From: Liminaster sp964567855 | Lineage (GTDB): Bacteria > Bacteroidota > Bacteroidia > Bacteroidales > UBA3663 | Reading direction: 5' to 3' | NCBI GenBank assembly: GCA_964567855.1 | Contig: CAZMOE010000001.1 | Span: 62,001-126,000 of the forward strand | DNA: 64,000 bases | Part shown: positions 27,899 through 38,010 of the stretch, one piece after another | Position numbering within the stretch: position 1 is the stretch's first letter | How the letters are laid out: each line of letters begins with the position of its first letter | The notes under the pieces: generated by a model | Databases searched by the model: none | The model's input: the letters and a program-made list of their open reading frames with translations, nothing else | Told to the model about the DNA's origin: nothing | Program-made: the position numbers and the translations under genes

Positions 27899-29068
27899 TC
27901 AGATACGTCCTACGATAAAAGAGCGGCTACGCAGCAAGGCCTTGATCTGAAAATAGAGGTCCACCAGCGGAAGCAAGAGTTCGAAAAAGACGGAAAACAG
28001 GAAACGGTGCATCTGCAACAGCTTTGCAGTCGCATGATAAATGGTTGTCCGCACCACGCAATGCAATACCCAAAGTGCAATGGCGATGCCGAACCACAGC
28101 CAATGGCCCCACAGGGCGCAAAGCAATGCCACGCCTGCAAAAAACAGGAGATAACGGCTCATAACCTCCGTTCCTTTCATCAGCCGGGGCAAAAAAGCAT
28201 AATACCGGGAGGTAAAAGCCCGATTGAGGCGCAACTGGCTCCAGCCGTAATGCAACGGCCGTTCCTGAGAAACGACAACCGCATCGGCGGAACACTCTAC
28301 TTTCGTATTGCCGCGTCTTGACATGTCGGCCACGAAAAGATCATCTTCTCCCGGATGGATAGCCAGATGCTTGTTAAAGCCTCCGTGCTCAAAAAACACC
28401 TTCTTACGAAACGCCAGATTCATTCCACAGCCGGCATATGGGAACGCAGACAGCGTCACCCCGAACAGCCACAGCATCCGGTGAAACAAATCAAAAGCGT
28501 AGAAGCGCGACATGAAGCCGGTACGGTCCTCATAACAGACAGGGCCGAGCACCAAATCGGTCGACGGAGTGAAATTACGCGCCATCATCCCGATCCAGCG
28601 ACGAGAGGCCGGCACACACTGGGCCTGAGTCTCCAGAATGATTTCATGACGGGCAGCCTTGATACCCAACAATATTGCCAACTTATGCCGGCTCAGGGTA
28701 CGGACATCATCAGAAATACGAGTATGATAAAAGCGATCGGAACGCTGCTCCATCATGGTCAGCACATCCCGTGTGTCATCGGTAGAGGCATCATCTACGA
28801 CAATGATTTCATATTCCGGATAATCGGACTCCAACAAGGCGGGCAGATTGTGCAGCAGCAGGTCGGCCTGATTATGAGTGTAGATCACGACTGAAACGCC
28901 CGGAGCGTCGTCGGCATAGGCCACCCGGCCCCTGGCCTCAGCGCGGCCGCGCAGCCACGTCCTGAGATAAACGGACAGGGAAAATATCAATTGCAACACC
29001 CATCCGGTAAGGAAAAGGCCTGCAAAAAGCAGGATCCAGAACGATAATATATCTTCCGATATTTCCAT
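27899..29068 (-). CDS. Membrane GT2 family glycosyltransferase
   Basis: A 389-aa protein: one N-terminal transmembrane helix (ILLFAGLFLTGWVLQLIF), a GT-A catalytic domain (VSVVIYTHNQADLLLHNLPA; IIVVDDASTDDT; ETQAQC as the DxD-like region; GEDDLFVADM), and C-terminal membrane helices (YLLFFAGVALLCALWGHWLW). It probably synthesises or extends a surface glycan. The substrate is not deducible. It lies upstream of the WecG/TagA gene on the same strand but is not closely linked. Confidence 0.88.
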   Translation of the reverse strand: MEISEDILSFWILLFAGLFLTGWVLQLIFSLSVYLRTWLRGRAEARGRVAYADDAPGVSVVIYTHNQADLLLHNLPALLESDYPEYEIIVVDDASTDDTRDVLTMMEQRSDRFYHTRISDDVRTLSRHKLAILLGIKAARHEIILETQAQCVPASRRWIGMMARNFTPSTDLVLGPVCYEDRTGFMSRFYAFDLFHRMLWLFGVTLSAFPYAGCGMNLAFRKKVFFEHGGFNKHLAIHPGEDDLFVADMSRRGNTKVECSADAVVVSQERPLHYGWSQLRLNRAFTSRYYAFLPRLMKGTEVMSRYLLFFAGVALLCALWGHWLWFGIAIALWVLHCVVRTTIYHATAKLLQMHRFLFSVFFELLLPLVDLYFQIKALLRSRSFIVGRI

Positions 29069-29312
29069 AATTTATAGCAAACGGCTTAAAATTTCTTTTC
29101 GGGGCAACAAAGATAACGCTTATTTTTCAATCTGCGATTAAACTTTTATAATTTTATCCCGTCTTATAATCGGTTTGGTCCTTGACGGCGCACCGGCAGG
29201 GACCTTCCATAAGGCAGATATCCCCTGCAGCGGTGCCGGAACAACCGAATATCCCTTATGAACATGTAAAAATAACAATTTTAATTCTATATTTATCATT
29301 ATCAGTAACAAA

Positions 29313-32288
29313 ATGCGACATTTTACCAGCTTTTTCCGTATCTTCCCGGTCCTGCTGTTTCTTGTGACCGGCATCTTCACAGTTCATGCCCAGCCCCGCA
29401 TGAAGATCAAGGCCTCCGGCTACATTCTCGACGCCAAAACCGGCGAGGGACTTTATGCAGCTACCGTCAAAGTAACTTCCGCCGACGGCGGAACCGGCAC
29501 ATTCGGCATCACTGACGCCGAAGGCAAATTTGAATTTGAAATAAACAATCCGGGAAAGTACACCCTGGATTTTTCTTACGTAGGATATAAAAACCTGACC
29601 AAAGAAATCAACATCTGGCCCGGCCGTGGTGCCAACCTCGGCAAATTCAAGCTGGAGGAAGATCCGGTGATGCTGCAGGAAGTCGGCACCGTGGCACGCA
29701 GCCAGCGCGTCAAGCAGGTGGGCGATACCGTGGTCTACAATGCCGACGCCTATAAGGTGCAGGACGGCGCCTCGGCCGAAGAGCTGGTGGCCAAAATGCC
29801 CGGCATAGAGGTCAGCGACGACGGTATCAAGGCCCAGGGCGAAACCGTCGAGAAAGTCCTGGTCGACGGAAAGGAATTCTTTGAGAACGATCCCAAGCTC
29901 GCCCTCAAGACACTGCCCGCAGAGGTCGTGCAGTCGGTAGCCGTCTTCGACAAGAAGAGCGACCAGGCCGAATTTACCGGTTTCGATGACGGCAACACCG
30001 TCAAGGCCATGGACCTGACCACCAAAAGCTACCGGCGCAACGGCATGTTCGGTAAAGTCTACGGTTCCGGCGGTACCGATGCCGACTTCGACAAAAAATT
30101 CTATAATCTCGGTTTCAATCTGAACATGTTCAGCGGCAACCGACGCATCTCCATGCTGGGAATGAGCAACAACGTCAACCAGCAGAATTTCTCGTTCGAT
30201 GACCTGCAGAGCACCGGCGGTATGGGCGGCCGCGGCGGCGGCATGGGCATGCGCGTCAACCGGCAGGACGGCGTCAGCCGTGCCAACGCCTACGGCATCA
30301 ACTTCAACGACTCCTATCTCGACGACAAATTAGAGATCCAGGGCAGCTATTTCTTCAACATGACCCGCACCGTGCTCAACGACTCTCTGTTCGATGACTA
30401 TATCAACATGGACCGTGCCAGCATCGAAAGCAACGATAGGCTGAGCCACAATTACAGCCACCGTTTCAATATGCGCATCAAGTACAAGCCCAACGATGAT
30501 AACGAATTCATCTTCCGCCCGCGTTTCAACTTTCAGAAAACCGACGCCGACGGCATCAACCAAAGCAATACCTGGCGTCATTCTCTCGACTCGGTCATGA
30601 TGCACGACAACATCCGCCGCGATTCCGTCCAGAACAGCACCTTTACTCACAGCATCAGCGACAGCCACAGCTGGAACACCGGAGCGACGGCCGTCTGGCG
30701 CCACAAGTTCAGCAAGGCCGGCCGTACCCTCAGCCTTTTCTTCAACGGTGCGGTTTCCGGCAGCGAGTCGAACAGCGATAACAACAAGCTGATCAACACC
30801 CGCCACGACCTGCAGGGTTCCGACAGCAAGACCAATAACTACAACCTCGGAGGTAACGCCATGTGGACGGAGCCCATCGGCGAAAACCAGCAACTGTCGC
30901 TCCGCTACGAGGTCAATTATTCCAACTCCTCTACCGACCGCATGGTCGGATACTACGACGATGAGACTTTCACTCACCTCGATTCCATCGACGCCAACAA
31001 CTCAAACAAATACACCTCCGAATATCTCACCCACGCCGGCCAGCTGGGCTATCGTCTCAATACGGAATACGTCCGCCTCACCGCCAGTGTAGGCTTCCAG
31101 AACGCAACCCTCGACGGCGAACAGAAATACATCTATTGGAACGAGCAGAGCGGCACCGCCGATCCCTCCTACAAGACCAGCAAGACCTTCAACAGCGTAC
31201 TCCCGCGCGTGAGATTCGAGTGGAACCCCAGTCAGAGCACCCAGATGCACCTCGACTACTTCTCCCGCTCCTCGTCGCCCAGCGTCAGCAACCTGCAGCA
31301 AAGCGTCAACACGACCAACGAGCTGGCCTACACCACCGGTAACCCGGATCTTGCCCAAAGCGTGCAGCATGATCTCCGCATGCGTTTCATCCACAGCAAC
31401 GTAGAGATGGCCACCAACATTATGTTCTTCGGTGCCTACGGCTTCCAGCAGGATTACATCGGTACGCAATACCTCACCAATAACAGCGATGCCACCGTCG
31501 CCCTCAATTCCATGAGCGGATACGGCAGCGACCGCTTTGCCGGCCTCCAGCTCATCAGCGGCGCGCGCATCAGCCGCCCTGTCAACATGAGCGGATACCA
31601 GTACGCCCGCGCCGGACTCTCCTACGGCTTCCCGTTCGACCTCATCATGAGCAACGTCAACGTCGCCATGGATGCCGATTTCGACATCAAGCCCAGCGAA
31701 CAACTTTATTATATGGGCAAAAACGACGACGGCACCGACATTTACAAGAACTTCAGTTCCAAGATCCGCACTCTGTCACTCAGTCCGCGTCTCTCGATCA
31801 CGAGCAACATCTCGCAGGATCTGGATTTCTCCCTCTCCTACCGCCCGTCGTTCCAGAAGGTCAAGGATACCGAAAACAAGAGCAACAATTACGACTACCT
31901 CACCCATAGCGCCCGCGCCAAATTCAGCTGGGTATTCTGGAAGGGCTTCACTATGGAGCACAACCTCGACTACACCTGCTACACCGGTTCTTCCATGACC
32001 ACTCGCGAAGACGATTGGATCTGGAACGCCTCTCTCGGCAAGAAATTCCTCAAAAATAACGCTGCCGAGATCAAGTTACAGGCCTACGATATTCTGAACA
32101 GCCGCAGCGGCTACCGCCGTTCCGTCACCGACAGCTATATCCGCTCCTCATACACCAATTACATGCCCCGCTACTTCATGATCAACTTCACCTACAAGAT
32201 CGCCAACTACAAAGGCGTCGCACAAAGCGGCGACAGCCGCGGCGAAAGAGGTGGACGCGGCGGTGGAGGCGGCATGCCTCCGATGTAA
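29313..32288 (+). CDS. TonB-dependent-receptor-like outer-membrane barrel protein
   Basis: A 991-aa protein with a signal peptide (LLFLVTGIFTVHAQ), a CarboxypepD_reg-like domain (KASGYILDAKTGEGLYAATV; VGYKNLT), a plug-like domain (SAEELVAKMPGIEVSDDGI; KVLVDGKEFF) and a long beta-barrel of the OMP_b-brl_3 type. The C-terminus is Gly/Arg-rich (GERGGRGGGGGMPPM), as in several members of this family. No SusD partner is adjacent, so it is not a canonical polysaccharide-utilisation pair. The ligand is unknown. Confidence 0.88.
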   Translation: MRHFTSFFRIFPVLLFLVTGIFTVHAQPRMKIKASGYILDAKTGEGLYAATVKVTSADGGTGTFGITDAEGKFEFEINNPGKYTLDFSYVGYKNLTKEINIWPGRGANLGKFKLEEDPVMLQEVGTVARSQRVKQVGDTVVYNADAYKVQDGASAEELVAKMPGIEVSDDGIKAQGETVEKVLVDGKEFFENDPKLALKTLPAEVVQSVAVFDKKSDQAEFTGFDDGNTVKAMDLTTKSYRRNGMFGKVYGSGGTDADFDKKFYNLGFNLNMFSGNRRISMLGMSNNVNQQNFSFDDLQSTGGMGGRGGGMGMRVNRQDGVSRANAYGINFNDSYLDDKLEIQGSYFFNMTRTVLNDSLFDDYINMDRASIESNDRLSHNYSHRFNMRIKYKPNDDNEFIFRPRFNFQKTDADGINQSNTWRHSLDSVMMHDNIRRDSVQNSTFTHSISDSHSWNTGATAVWRHKFSKAGRTLSLFFNGAVSGSESNSDNNKLINTRHDLQGSDSKTNNYNLGGNAMWTEPIGENQQLSLRYEVNYSNSSTDRMVGYYDDETFTHLDSIDANNSNKYTSEYLTHAGQLGYRLNTEYVRLTASVGFQNATLDGEQKYIYWNEQSGTADPSYKTSKTFNSVLPRVRFEWNPSQSTQMHLDYFSRSSSPSVSNLQQSVNTTNELAYTTGNPDLAQSVQHDLRMRFIHSNVEMATNIMFFGAYGFQQDYIGTQYLTNNSDATVALNSMSGYGSDRFAGLQLISGARISRPVNMSGYQYARAGLSYGFPFDLIMSNVNVAMDADFDIKPSEQLYYMGKNDDGTDIYKNFSSKIRTLSLSPRLSITSNISQDLDFSLSYRPSFQKVKDTENKSNNYDYLTHSARAKFSWVFWKGFTMEHNLDYTCYTGSSMTTREDDWIWNASLGKKFLKNNAAEIKLQAYDILNSRSGYRRSVTDSYIRSSYTNYMPRYFMINFTYKIANYKGVAQSGDSRGERGGRGGGGGMPPM

Positions 32289-32292
32289 ACCG

Positions 32293-32332
32293 AAAGGGTT
32301 TGCCGGAATCTCGGCAAACCCTTTATTTTTTT
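32293..32332 (+). terminator. Intrinsic terminator
   Basis: AAAGGGTTTGCCG (32293-32305) pairs with CGGCAAACCCTTT (32312-32324), followed by ATTTTTTTA. Directly after the receptor gene stop. Confidence 0.92.
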
Positions 32333-32375
32333 ATCCTCCCCAATGACAATATCGGTTCTCACATCCGCCGCCCGC

Positions 32376-33092
32376 TCATTCCCGTCGCCAGGCGGAATAG
32401 GTCAGCACGTAGTCCGAGGTAATCCTGTAATCCGCAATCAAAGGCAGGTCAAGCCCCTCCGCTTTCAACGACAAACGCCCCGTCTCTGCATCCACGGCTA
32501 TCAGCGTCGTCTTATGCTGCAAGTCATAATAGGAAGTTCCCAGCACCTTATAGACTGTCTCTTTGGCACTCCACGCCAAATGAAGCGTCAACGGATCGGC
32601 CGCCTCCGGCAACTCTCCGCCGCAAAGCCCCTGCCGTGCGGCGGCGCATACCTCTGGCTCCGAGCGAGCGAGCAAAACCAGCTCGCCAGGCATCAGAAAC
32701 CGTTCGGCCACACGCCCCACGCGCCGGCCGATACGCTCGATGTCAATGCCGATCCTCTGTTCCGGTCCGGCCGTCATGGCCTCCGGCAGATACATGACCG
32801 CCGCAAAACCTTCGGTATGACTAATACTGACACTGCCTTTCCCGGCCGGCAGCGACGGATGTCCGGCCTCATCATAGGCAACCGGCAATTCTTCGCCGAC
32901 GATCGTTTTCAGCAGACAACGTACAGCCAATATTTCTTTCAGCCGCCGGCTCTCCGGTTTGAGCCCCTCCGTTTTCGCAGCGTACAATTCCGGATGCTCC
33001 AGCAAGGCCTCCAGCCCGGCAGCGGACTCTTCCATCCGCCACACGCCGATGCATCCCCCGGATGGCGTCGTGAAAAAAGAAGCAACAGGCAT
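32376..33092 (-). CDS. 4'-phosphopantetheinyl transferase superfamily protein
   Basis: A 238-aa Sfp-type enzyme, expected to attach the phosphopantetheine arm of CoA to a carrier protein. Motifs are SVSISHTEGFAAV, IGIDIERIGRRVGRVAERF (Mg-binding Asp/Glu) and LAWSAKETVYKVLG. It starts 17 nt after the gldE stop, so it is cotranscribed with gldE, an arrangement common in Bacteroidales. The carrier protein target is unknown. Confidence 0.9.
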   Translation of the reverse strand: MPVASFFTTPSGGCIGVWRMEESAAGLEALLEHPELYAAKTEGLKPESRRLKEILAVRCLLKTIVGEELPVAYDEAGHPSLPAGKGSVSISHTEGFAAVMYLPEAMTAGPEQRIGIDIERIGRRVGRVAERFLMPGELVLLARSEPEVCAAARQGLCGGELPEAADPLTLHLAWSAKETVYKVLGTSYYDLQHKTTLIAVDAETGRLSLKAEGLDLPLIADYRITSDYVLTYSAWRRE

Positions 33093-33109
33093 CTCCGGTC
33101 AATTTATTT

Positions 33110-34501
33110 TCAGTAAACTACAGCCTTTTCCTCTCCGGCTTTCACCGGTCGGGCGACATGAATCAACTTACAGCGCACCCGCTCGATGCGGCGGCGCTCC
33201 ATCGCCATCACGGTGAACTCGCAGTTCTTGTAGCGAAGTACTTCATGCACCTTGGGGAAGGCCTGCTTCAATTCCAGAATGAGTCCGCCGATGGATTCGC
33301 AGTTATCCGTCTCGTCTTCAAAGTCTTCCGCATTGAGGCCGGTCACTTTATAAAAATCGTTAAGGGGTGTACGTGCCTCGAAGATCCATTCGTTGCGGCC
33401 GATCTTCTGCCAGGTCGTCTCCTCCTCGTCATATTCATCGCGGATCTCGCCGACAATCTCCTCCAGCACATCTTCCATGGTGATGAGCCCGGTGGTTCCG
33501 CCGAATTCATCGACCACGATGGCCATGTGCTTGCGACGATGACGGAAGTCGGCCAGCAAATCGTCGATTTTTTTATTTTCAGGCACGAAGTAGGCCTCCC
33601 GCACAACGTCCTGCCACCTGAATGTATTGTCGCGGTTCAGATACGGCAACAGGTCCTTGATATAAAGAATGCCTTTGATGTGATCTTCCGTATTTTCATA
33701 GACGGGAATACGCGAATAGTTGGTTTCCACCACGAGCCGGAGGACGTCGCCGAACGAGGTGCCGATTTCCAGCGTCGTCATGTCCATACGCGAGGTCATG
33801 GCATCCTTTACCGTCTTGTCGCCGAACTTGATAATCTTCTCCAACAGCTTTTTTTCTTCCTTGACCACCTGATTCGTCAGCTTTAAGGCGTCCGACAGAT
33901 CGTCCATAGAGACGTTCTCATTGACGCGGGCGGCAAAATGGCGGTTGATAGAGCTGGTTGAGTGCACCAAAAGCGAAATGAACGGATGGAAAAGGGTCTG
34001 CATCGCCTGCATCATCTTCGAGGTACGGCGGGCAAAGTCGAGCGGACCGTGAGAGGCATACACTTTCGGCATGATTTCGCCGAAAAGCAGCAGCAGGAAG
34101 GTCAAAATAACTGTCTGAAGCAGAAAGTTCAGCGTCGGGGAGATCTCGACAAAAATGTGGCTCATGAACAGAGAGAAAAGCATGATGATAGCCACATTGA
34201 CAAAGTTATTGCCTATCAGGATAGAGGCCATCAGGCGCTCCGAACGCTGTAAAAGACGGTTAATGATGCTGTCGGCGGGCTTTTCCTCGTCTTCAAGACG
34301 CAGGAGGTCGTCAGGCGACAACGAGAAATAGGCGACCTCCGAAGCGGAGATCAGACCGGAAACCACAAGGAGCAGCAAAGCGATACAAAGAGCGGCAATC
34401 GCGCCTGCATCCGGCGCCTGCATGACAAAAGCCCACGAATCACGGGCGGCCTCAGCGGCCGCGACAGGTAAAGGATCGGAAGATAAATAATCGGTGTCCA
34501 A
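33110..34501 (-). CDS. gldE: GldE-like CNNM/HlyC transporter-family protein
   Basis: A 463-aa membrane protein with an N-terminal CNNM (DUF21) domain with hydrophobic helices (AALCIALLLLVVSGLIS; ILIGNNFVNVAIIMLFSLF), a CBS pair (DAMTSRMDMTTLEIG; MAIVVDEFGGTTGLITMEDVLEE, split) and a C-terminal CorC_HlyC domain. Orthologs are annotated GldE in Bacteroidetes, including non-gliding ones; an ion (Mg/Co) transport role is suggested by family. A TATCTTTG element reads on the minus strand at 34567-34574, with a weak -33 (GTTT) 19 nt away. Confidence 0.88.
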   Translation of the reverse strand: MDTDYLSSDPLPVAAAEAARDSWAFVMQAPDAGAIAALCIALLLLVVSGLISASEVAYFSLSPDDLLRLEDEEKPADSIINRLLQRSERLMASILIGNNFVNVAIIMLFSLFMSHIFVEISPTLNFLLQTVILTFLLLLFGEIMPKVYASHGPLDFARRTSKMMQAMQTLFHPFISLLVHSTSSINRHFAARVNENVSMDDLSDALKLTNQVVKEEKKLLEKIIKFGDKTVKDAMTSRMDMTTLEIGTSFGDVLRLVVETNYSRIPVYENTEDHIKGILYIKDLLPYLNRDNTFRWQDVVREAYFVPENKKIDDLLADFRHRRKHMAIVVDEFGGTTGLITMEDVLEEIVGEIRDEYDEEETTWQKIGRNEWIFEARTPLNDFYKVTGLNAEDFEDETDNCESIGGLILELKQAFPKVHEVLRYKNCEFTVMAMERRRIERVRCKLIHVARPVKAGEEKAVVY

Positions 34502-34616
34502 GGAGACAGATATTAGTTACACATGGCCGCCCCGCAGGCGGCCGCATTCTTTCGTAGAATGCGTGGCAAAGATACGAAATTATTCCTTACCGTAAACCGC
34601 AGGGAATAAAAAATAA

Positions 34617-34648
34617 GGCCTCCGGCGCCAATTAGTGCGCCGGAGGCC
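34617..34648 (-). terminator. Intrinsic terminator of the ROK kinase gene
   Basis: GGCCTCCGGCGC (34617-34628) pairs perfectly with GCGCCGGAGGCC (34637-34648). On the minus strand the stem is followed by TTATTTTTTATTCC. Confidence 0.88.
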
Positions 34649-34719
34649 CTGTTTCTCAAACCGCGGAGGGCATTTTCCTTCTGCTCGCCCCTTTCCCCGC
34701 TGCAGGAAGGAGTGTCGGC

Positions 34720-35682
34720 TCACTTGGCGGTCCAGCCCAGCGCCGAGGCTCCCAATACAGCTGCATCGGCGGCATCCAGCTCGGAAAAGAGCACCTTGAT
34801 TTTCCCCTTCCAGCACTGCATCACATTCTGTTCCAGCGCTTCGATAACGGGTTGCCTCAACAGCTCGCCCGCCCGGGCCAGTCCGCCGAACAGAATGATG
34901 GCCTCTGGCGCCGAAAAAGCTACAAAATCGGCAAAGGCCTCGCCCATGATGCGCCCGGTATAGGCGAATATCTCCTGAGCGAGCGCATCGCCGGCCACGG
35001 CGGCCTCATAAATATCTTTGGAGGTGATTTCCTCCGGATCCAGCCGGCGCAACAGGCTCGGGGTATCGCGCCCGGCCAGAAATTCGCGGGCAGTACGTGC
35101 CACGCCGGTGGCCGAGCAATAGGTTTCCAGGCAACCCCGCCGGCCGCAGCCGCATTGCCGGCCGCCGCGATAGGCTATCGTGTGCCCCAGCTCGCCGGCA
35201 AAACCGTCGTGACCGTACACCAGCTGCCCATTGACGACAATGCCGCTGCCTACGCCCGTTCCCAGGGTGATCATGATAAAGTCGCGCATACCGCGTGCCG
35301 CGCCGTAGGTCATTTCGCCGATCGCCGCAGCATTGGCATCGTTGGTCACCGCCACCGGAATGCCCAGCTTGTCGTAAATCAGTTCTCCCAGCGGCACCAC
35401 GCCCTTCCACGGCAGGTTGGGCGCATACTCGATATTGCCGTTGTAGAAATTGGCATTCGGGGCGCCGATACCGATACCGGCAATCAGCTGCGCGCCGCCC
35501 ACCGAATCCATCAGCGCCTTCAGGGCCCCTGCCACGGCCTCTATGAAATCGTCGATCTCTCTGTATTGCTGTGTTTTTATGGCCGATGTGGTCACGACCT
35601 TTCCGCGGGTGTCCACAATCCCCATCACGGTATTGGTTCCGCCTATGTCTATGCCGACGGCATAAGGTTTGCTATGGTTCAT
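34720..35682 (-). CDS. ROK family sugar kinase (glucokinase-like)
   Basis: A 320-aa cytoplasmic kinase that probably phosphorylates glucose or a related sugar. It has the ATP-binding DIGGTNTVMGIVD loop (residues 12-24), catalytic Asp in TNDANA (near 115), GTGVGSG, and the ROK zinc site His167 (GELGHT) plus Cys177/179/184 (CGCGRRGC). No helix-turn-helix domain, so it is an enzyme and not a NagC-type repressor. Possible promoter ATTG-N20-TAAATTTG reads on the minus strand at 35709-35740. Confidence 0.92.
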   Translation of the reverse strand: MNHSKPYAVGIDIGGTNTVMGIVDTRGKVVTTSAIKTQQYREIDDFIEAVAGALKALMDSVGGAQLIAGIGIGAPNANFYNGNIEYAPNLPWKGVVPLGELIYDKLGIPVAVTNDANAAAIGEMTYGAARGMRDFIMITLGTGVGSGIVVNGQLVYGHDGFAGELGHTIAYRGGRQCGCGRRGCLETYCSATGVARTAREFLAGRDTPSLLRRLDPEEITSKDIYEAAVAGDALAQEIFAYTGRIMGEAFADFVAFSAPEAIILFGGLARAGELLRQPVIEALEQNVMQCWKGKIKVLFSELDAADAAVLGASALGWTAK

Positions 35683-36105
35683 ACTCGAATTGTGTTTTTA
35701 TTCGGTGGCAAATTTACCGATATTCATCCAATCGCCCAATAAAAAATTCCCGATTATTTGTTAAATCGGTTAAACGGAAGTTCCGCCCGGAGCGCGGCTG
35801 CGGGCCGATAGCCGATGTACATACGTTTCCATGACAGAAAAAGCCCCTGTCCCCCTGCAAAAACAGACATCCGGAAGGCCGTTCCGGCCTGCAAAACAAG
35901 AAAAAGATTCATTTTCCGGCATTTTTGCAGCCCCAAGACGGATATTTACTGTCTTTTTGCAGAAAATTCCGGATAGAGACTTCTCTTTTCCTGTCCCGCA
36001 AAGACAGCGATACTTCCACAGATCCTCCTCCCCCGCAAAATCCCGCCCCGCGGCACTTGAAAGCTTCAGGATGCCGCGGGGCGGAAAAACAGAAGGGGGC
36101 CGCAC
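35683..36105. other. Intergenic region with hairpin terminator
   Basis: No supported gene. It holds the ROK gene promoter area and, at 36043-36084, the terminator of the 626-aa gene. Confidence 0.6.
36043..36084 (-). terminator. GC-rich terminator hairpin
   Basis: CCGCCCCGCGGCA (36043-36055) pairs with TGCCGCGGGGCGG (36072-36084). On the minus strand it is followed by GGATTTT. It lies just beyond the stop of the gene at 36106. Confidence 0.7.
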
Positions 36106-37986
36106 TCAGAAATGTTCCGGGCCGTAGATACCGAACTCCGGATCTTTCTCGGGTTGCCACGTCCGCACCTTGATGATGGGATTTTTCGGGTCGTTGATGT
36201 CGACCATCAGGAACAGATAACCCTTGTCGCCATAGCTGGAGGAATAATATTCCTGCGAGATCTGGATGGCATACAGCTCGCCGCCCTTTCCCAATTTACG
36301 GATGTCGTTGTCGGCAAAGCGCAGGTTGATGAACTCGTTGCTTCTGAAACTGGACTCCAGCCGCTTGAGATAAACGTCCTTGGTCTGGCGGTTGTAATGA
36401 ATGATTTCATTGGTCAGCGCCATGTTGCCCCGGTCGTCCATCCGGCCGGTAGCGGCGCGCCGCACCACCCGACCGGTGATGATGATGGCATCGTCATCGA
36501 AAATACTCCGGAGGTAGTCCAACCGGCCCAGCGCATAGGCCGTCTGATAGTTTTCGAGGAACTGCATGATGGCTACGCGCGTCGCCTCCGGCCAGACTCC
36601 CTTGCCCAGAATGTCGGTCTCGGCCGTCTTGCCGAGGCCGAAAGTCACGTTGTCGATCTTGCCGGCGGCGTCGAACGTGAAAACCACATCCTCGACGAAC
36701 GAGCGGCGCATGCCGCTCTTGAAAGAGAACGACAGCTGCAGGCCGCGCCCCACCACTTCGTCGCCGACACGATAGAACTTATAATCAGGCGTTCCCACGA
36801 TGCGCGACTGACCGTACTTCAGCAATTTATCGTAAATCGCCAGTCCGGAATCGGTAAAACATCCGGCTGCCGCCCCGTAATCGCGGGCGCGCACCGCCTC
36901 CTCCACGCTCTTCAGCACCCGGCGGTAGGCGGCGTCATCCTCCAACGGCACGGGCGGCCGATACTGCTGCGCGGGAAGTTGTGAAAACCCCATCGACGGT
37001 ACCTCCTGCGACTTTGCTGCCGCCGCTTTTCCCGCCGGGGCCGCCGCAGCACGCAGGGCACCGCCGCCCACATCGTGCGGACGGCTATCCACCTGCACGT
37101 AAGCGGCACGCATCGGCGTACCGGACACCACTTTCAGCACGTTTTCTATCTCCCGGTCGATATGGGCCTCCGCCAGATACTGGTACTCGTATTTCAGCGG
37201 CAGGCGCTCGCTCACGTTGCCCGAGGCCAACCACAGCGACCCGCGGCCATCCTTGGCGCTGTAGATGTTACTCCAGTCGCGCCCGTCGAAATAGGTATAA
37301 TCCACGCTGCTCACGGGGCGCCCCCGATAGGTGATCGCCAGCTCCACGTGGTCGCCGTCGCGTGTGGCCACCACGGTCTTCAGGTCGCTGAACACGCTGT
37401 TCATCTGCTCCGGTATCCACGTCACCAACCGGCGCACGGCCCCATCCTCATCGGTGTAGGTCTCTTCGTTGGGATGCTGCAGCGATTTCAGCAGTGTGAA
37501 CGCCCAGTAATAATAGCGCAGCGCATTATCCGCCTTGCCGGCGGTCTCGGCGCGCAGCGCGGCGGCCACCCACTCCTTCACCTTGGCCCTGCGCCCCGCG
37601 AAGATGCGTTCCACCTCTGTCCGTCTGATCCAGCGTCCCACATGGGCATCGGGTTCGTTTTCGATGATGAGCCTTTCCGTATTGGTGAGCGTAGCATGCG
37701 AATAGGTGCTGATGGTAGCTGCAAATGTGGTCTCGTCGCTGGCCACGCTTCCCGCCTGTTCGCGGCGGCGGTTGCCGATTTCAGAAGAGGAGGAGACCTC
37801 TAATGAAATCTGCGACAGCAACGCGGCCAGTGCCTGCCGGTCGGCCTCTTCGACCGACGAACCCCGACCCTCGCCGTAGTAGTATTCACCGCTGTCCGTC
37901 ACCTCCCGCCAGCTCTGCGCCGGCAGCGGCAGTAGGGCCAACGCCCACCACACCGCTGCCACGGCCGACATAAACACGGTTTTCAT
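36106..37986 (-). CDS. Envelope protein with LPP20-like N-terminal domain
   Basis: A 626-aa protein with a signal peptide (VWWALALLPLPAQS). Residues about 34-100 (YYYGEGRGSSVEEADRQALA) resemble the LPP20 lipoprotein domain. A Pro/Ala-rich linker near residue 310-350 separates it from a C-terminal domain (residues about 460-620) whose sequence (MQFLENYQTAYALGRLDYLRSIF, split; FDDDAIIITGRVV) looks like a SnoaL/NTF2-type fold; this second call is tentative. It follows the smaller LPP20-like lipoprotein gene by 24 nt and so belongs to the unit downstream of the retroelement. Function unknown. Confidence 0.65.
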   Translation of the reverse strand: MKTVFMSAVAAVWWALALLPLPAQSWREVTDSGEYYYGEGRGSSVEEADRQALAALLSQISLEVSSSSEIGNRRREQAGSVASDETTFAATISTYSHATLTNTERLIIENEPDAHVGRWIRRTEVERIFAGRRAKVKEWVAAALRAETAGKADNALRYYYWAFTLLKSLQHPNEETYTDEDGAVRRLVTWIPEQMNSVFSDLKTVVATRDGDHVELAITYRGRPVSSVDYTYFDGRDWSNIYSAKDGRGSLWLASGNVSERLPLKYEYQYLAEAHIDREIENVLKVVSGTPMRAAYVQVDSRPHDVGGGALRAAAAPAGKAAAAKSQEVPSMGFSQLPAQQYRPPVPLEDDAAYRRVLKSVEEAVRARDYGAAAGCFTDSGLAIYDKLLKYGQSRIVGTPDYKFYRVGDEVVGRGLQLSFSFKSGMRRSFVEDVVFTFDAAGKIDNVTFGLGKTAETDILGKGVWPEATRVAIMQFLENYQTAYALGRLDYLRSIFDDDAIIITGRVVRRAATGRMDDRGNMALTNEIIHYNRQTKDVYLKRLESSFRSNEFINLRFADNDIRKLGKGGELYAIQISQEYYSSSYGDKGYLFLMVDINDPKNPIIKVRTWQPEKDPEFGIYGPEHF

Positions 37987-38010
37987 TCCATCGTCTCTTT
38001 ATGCCGGCGG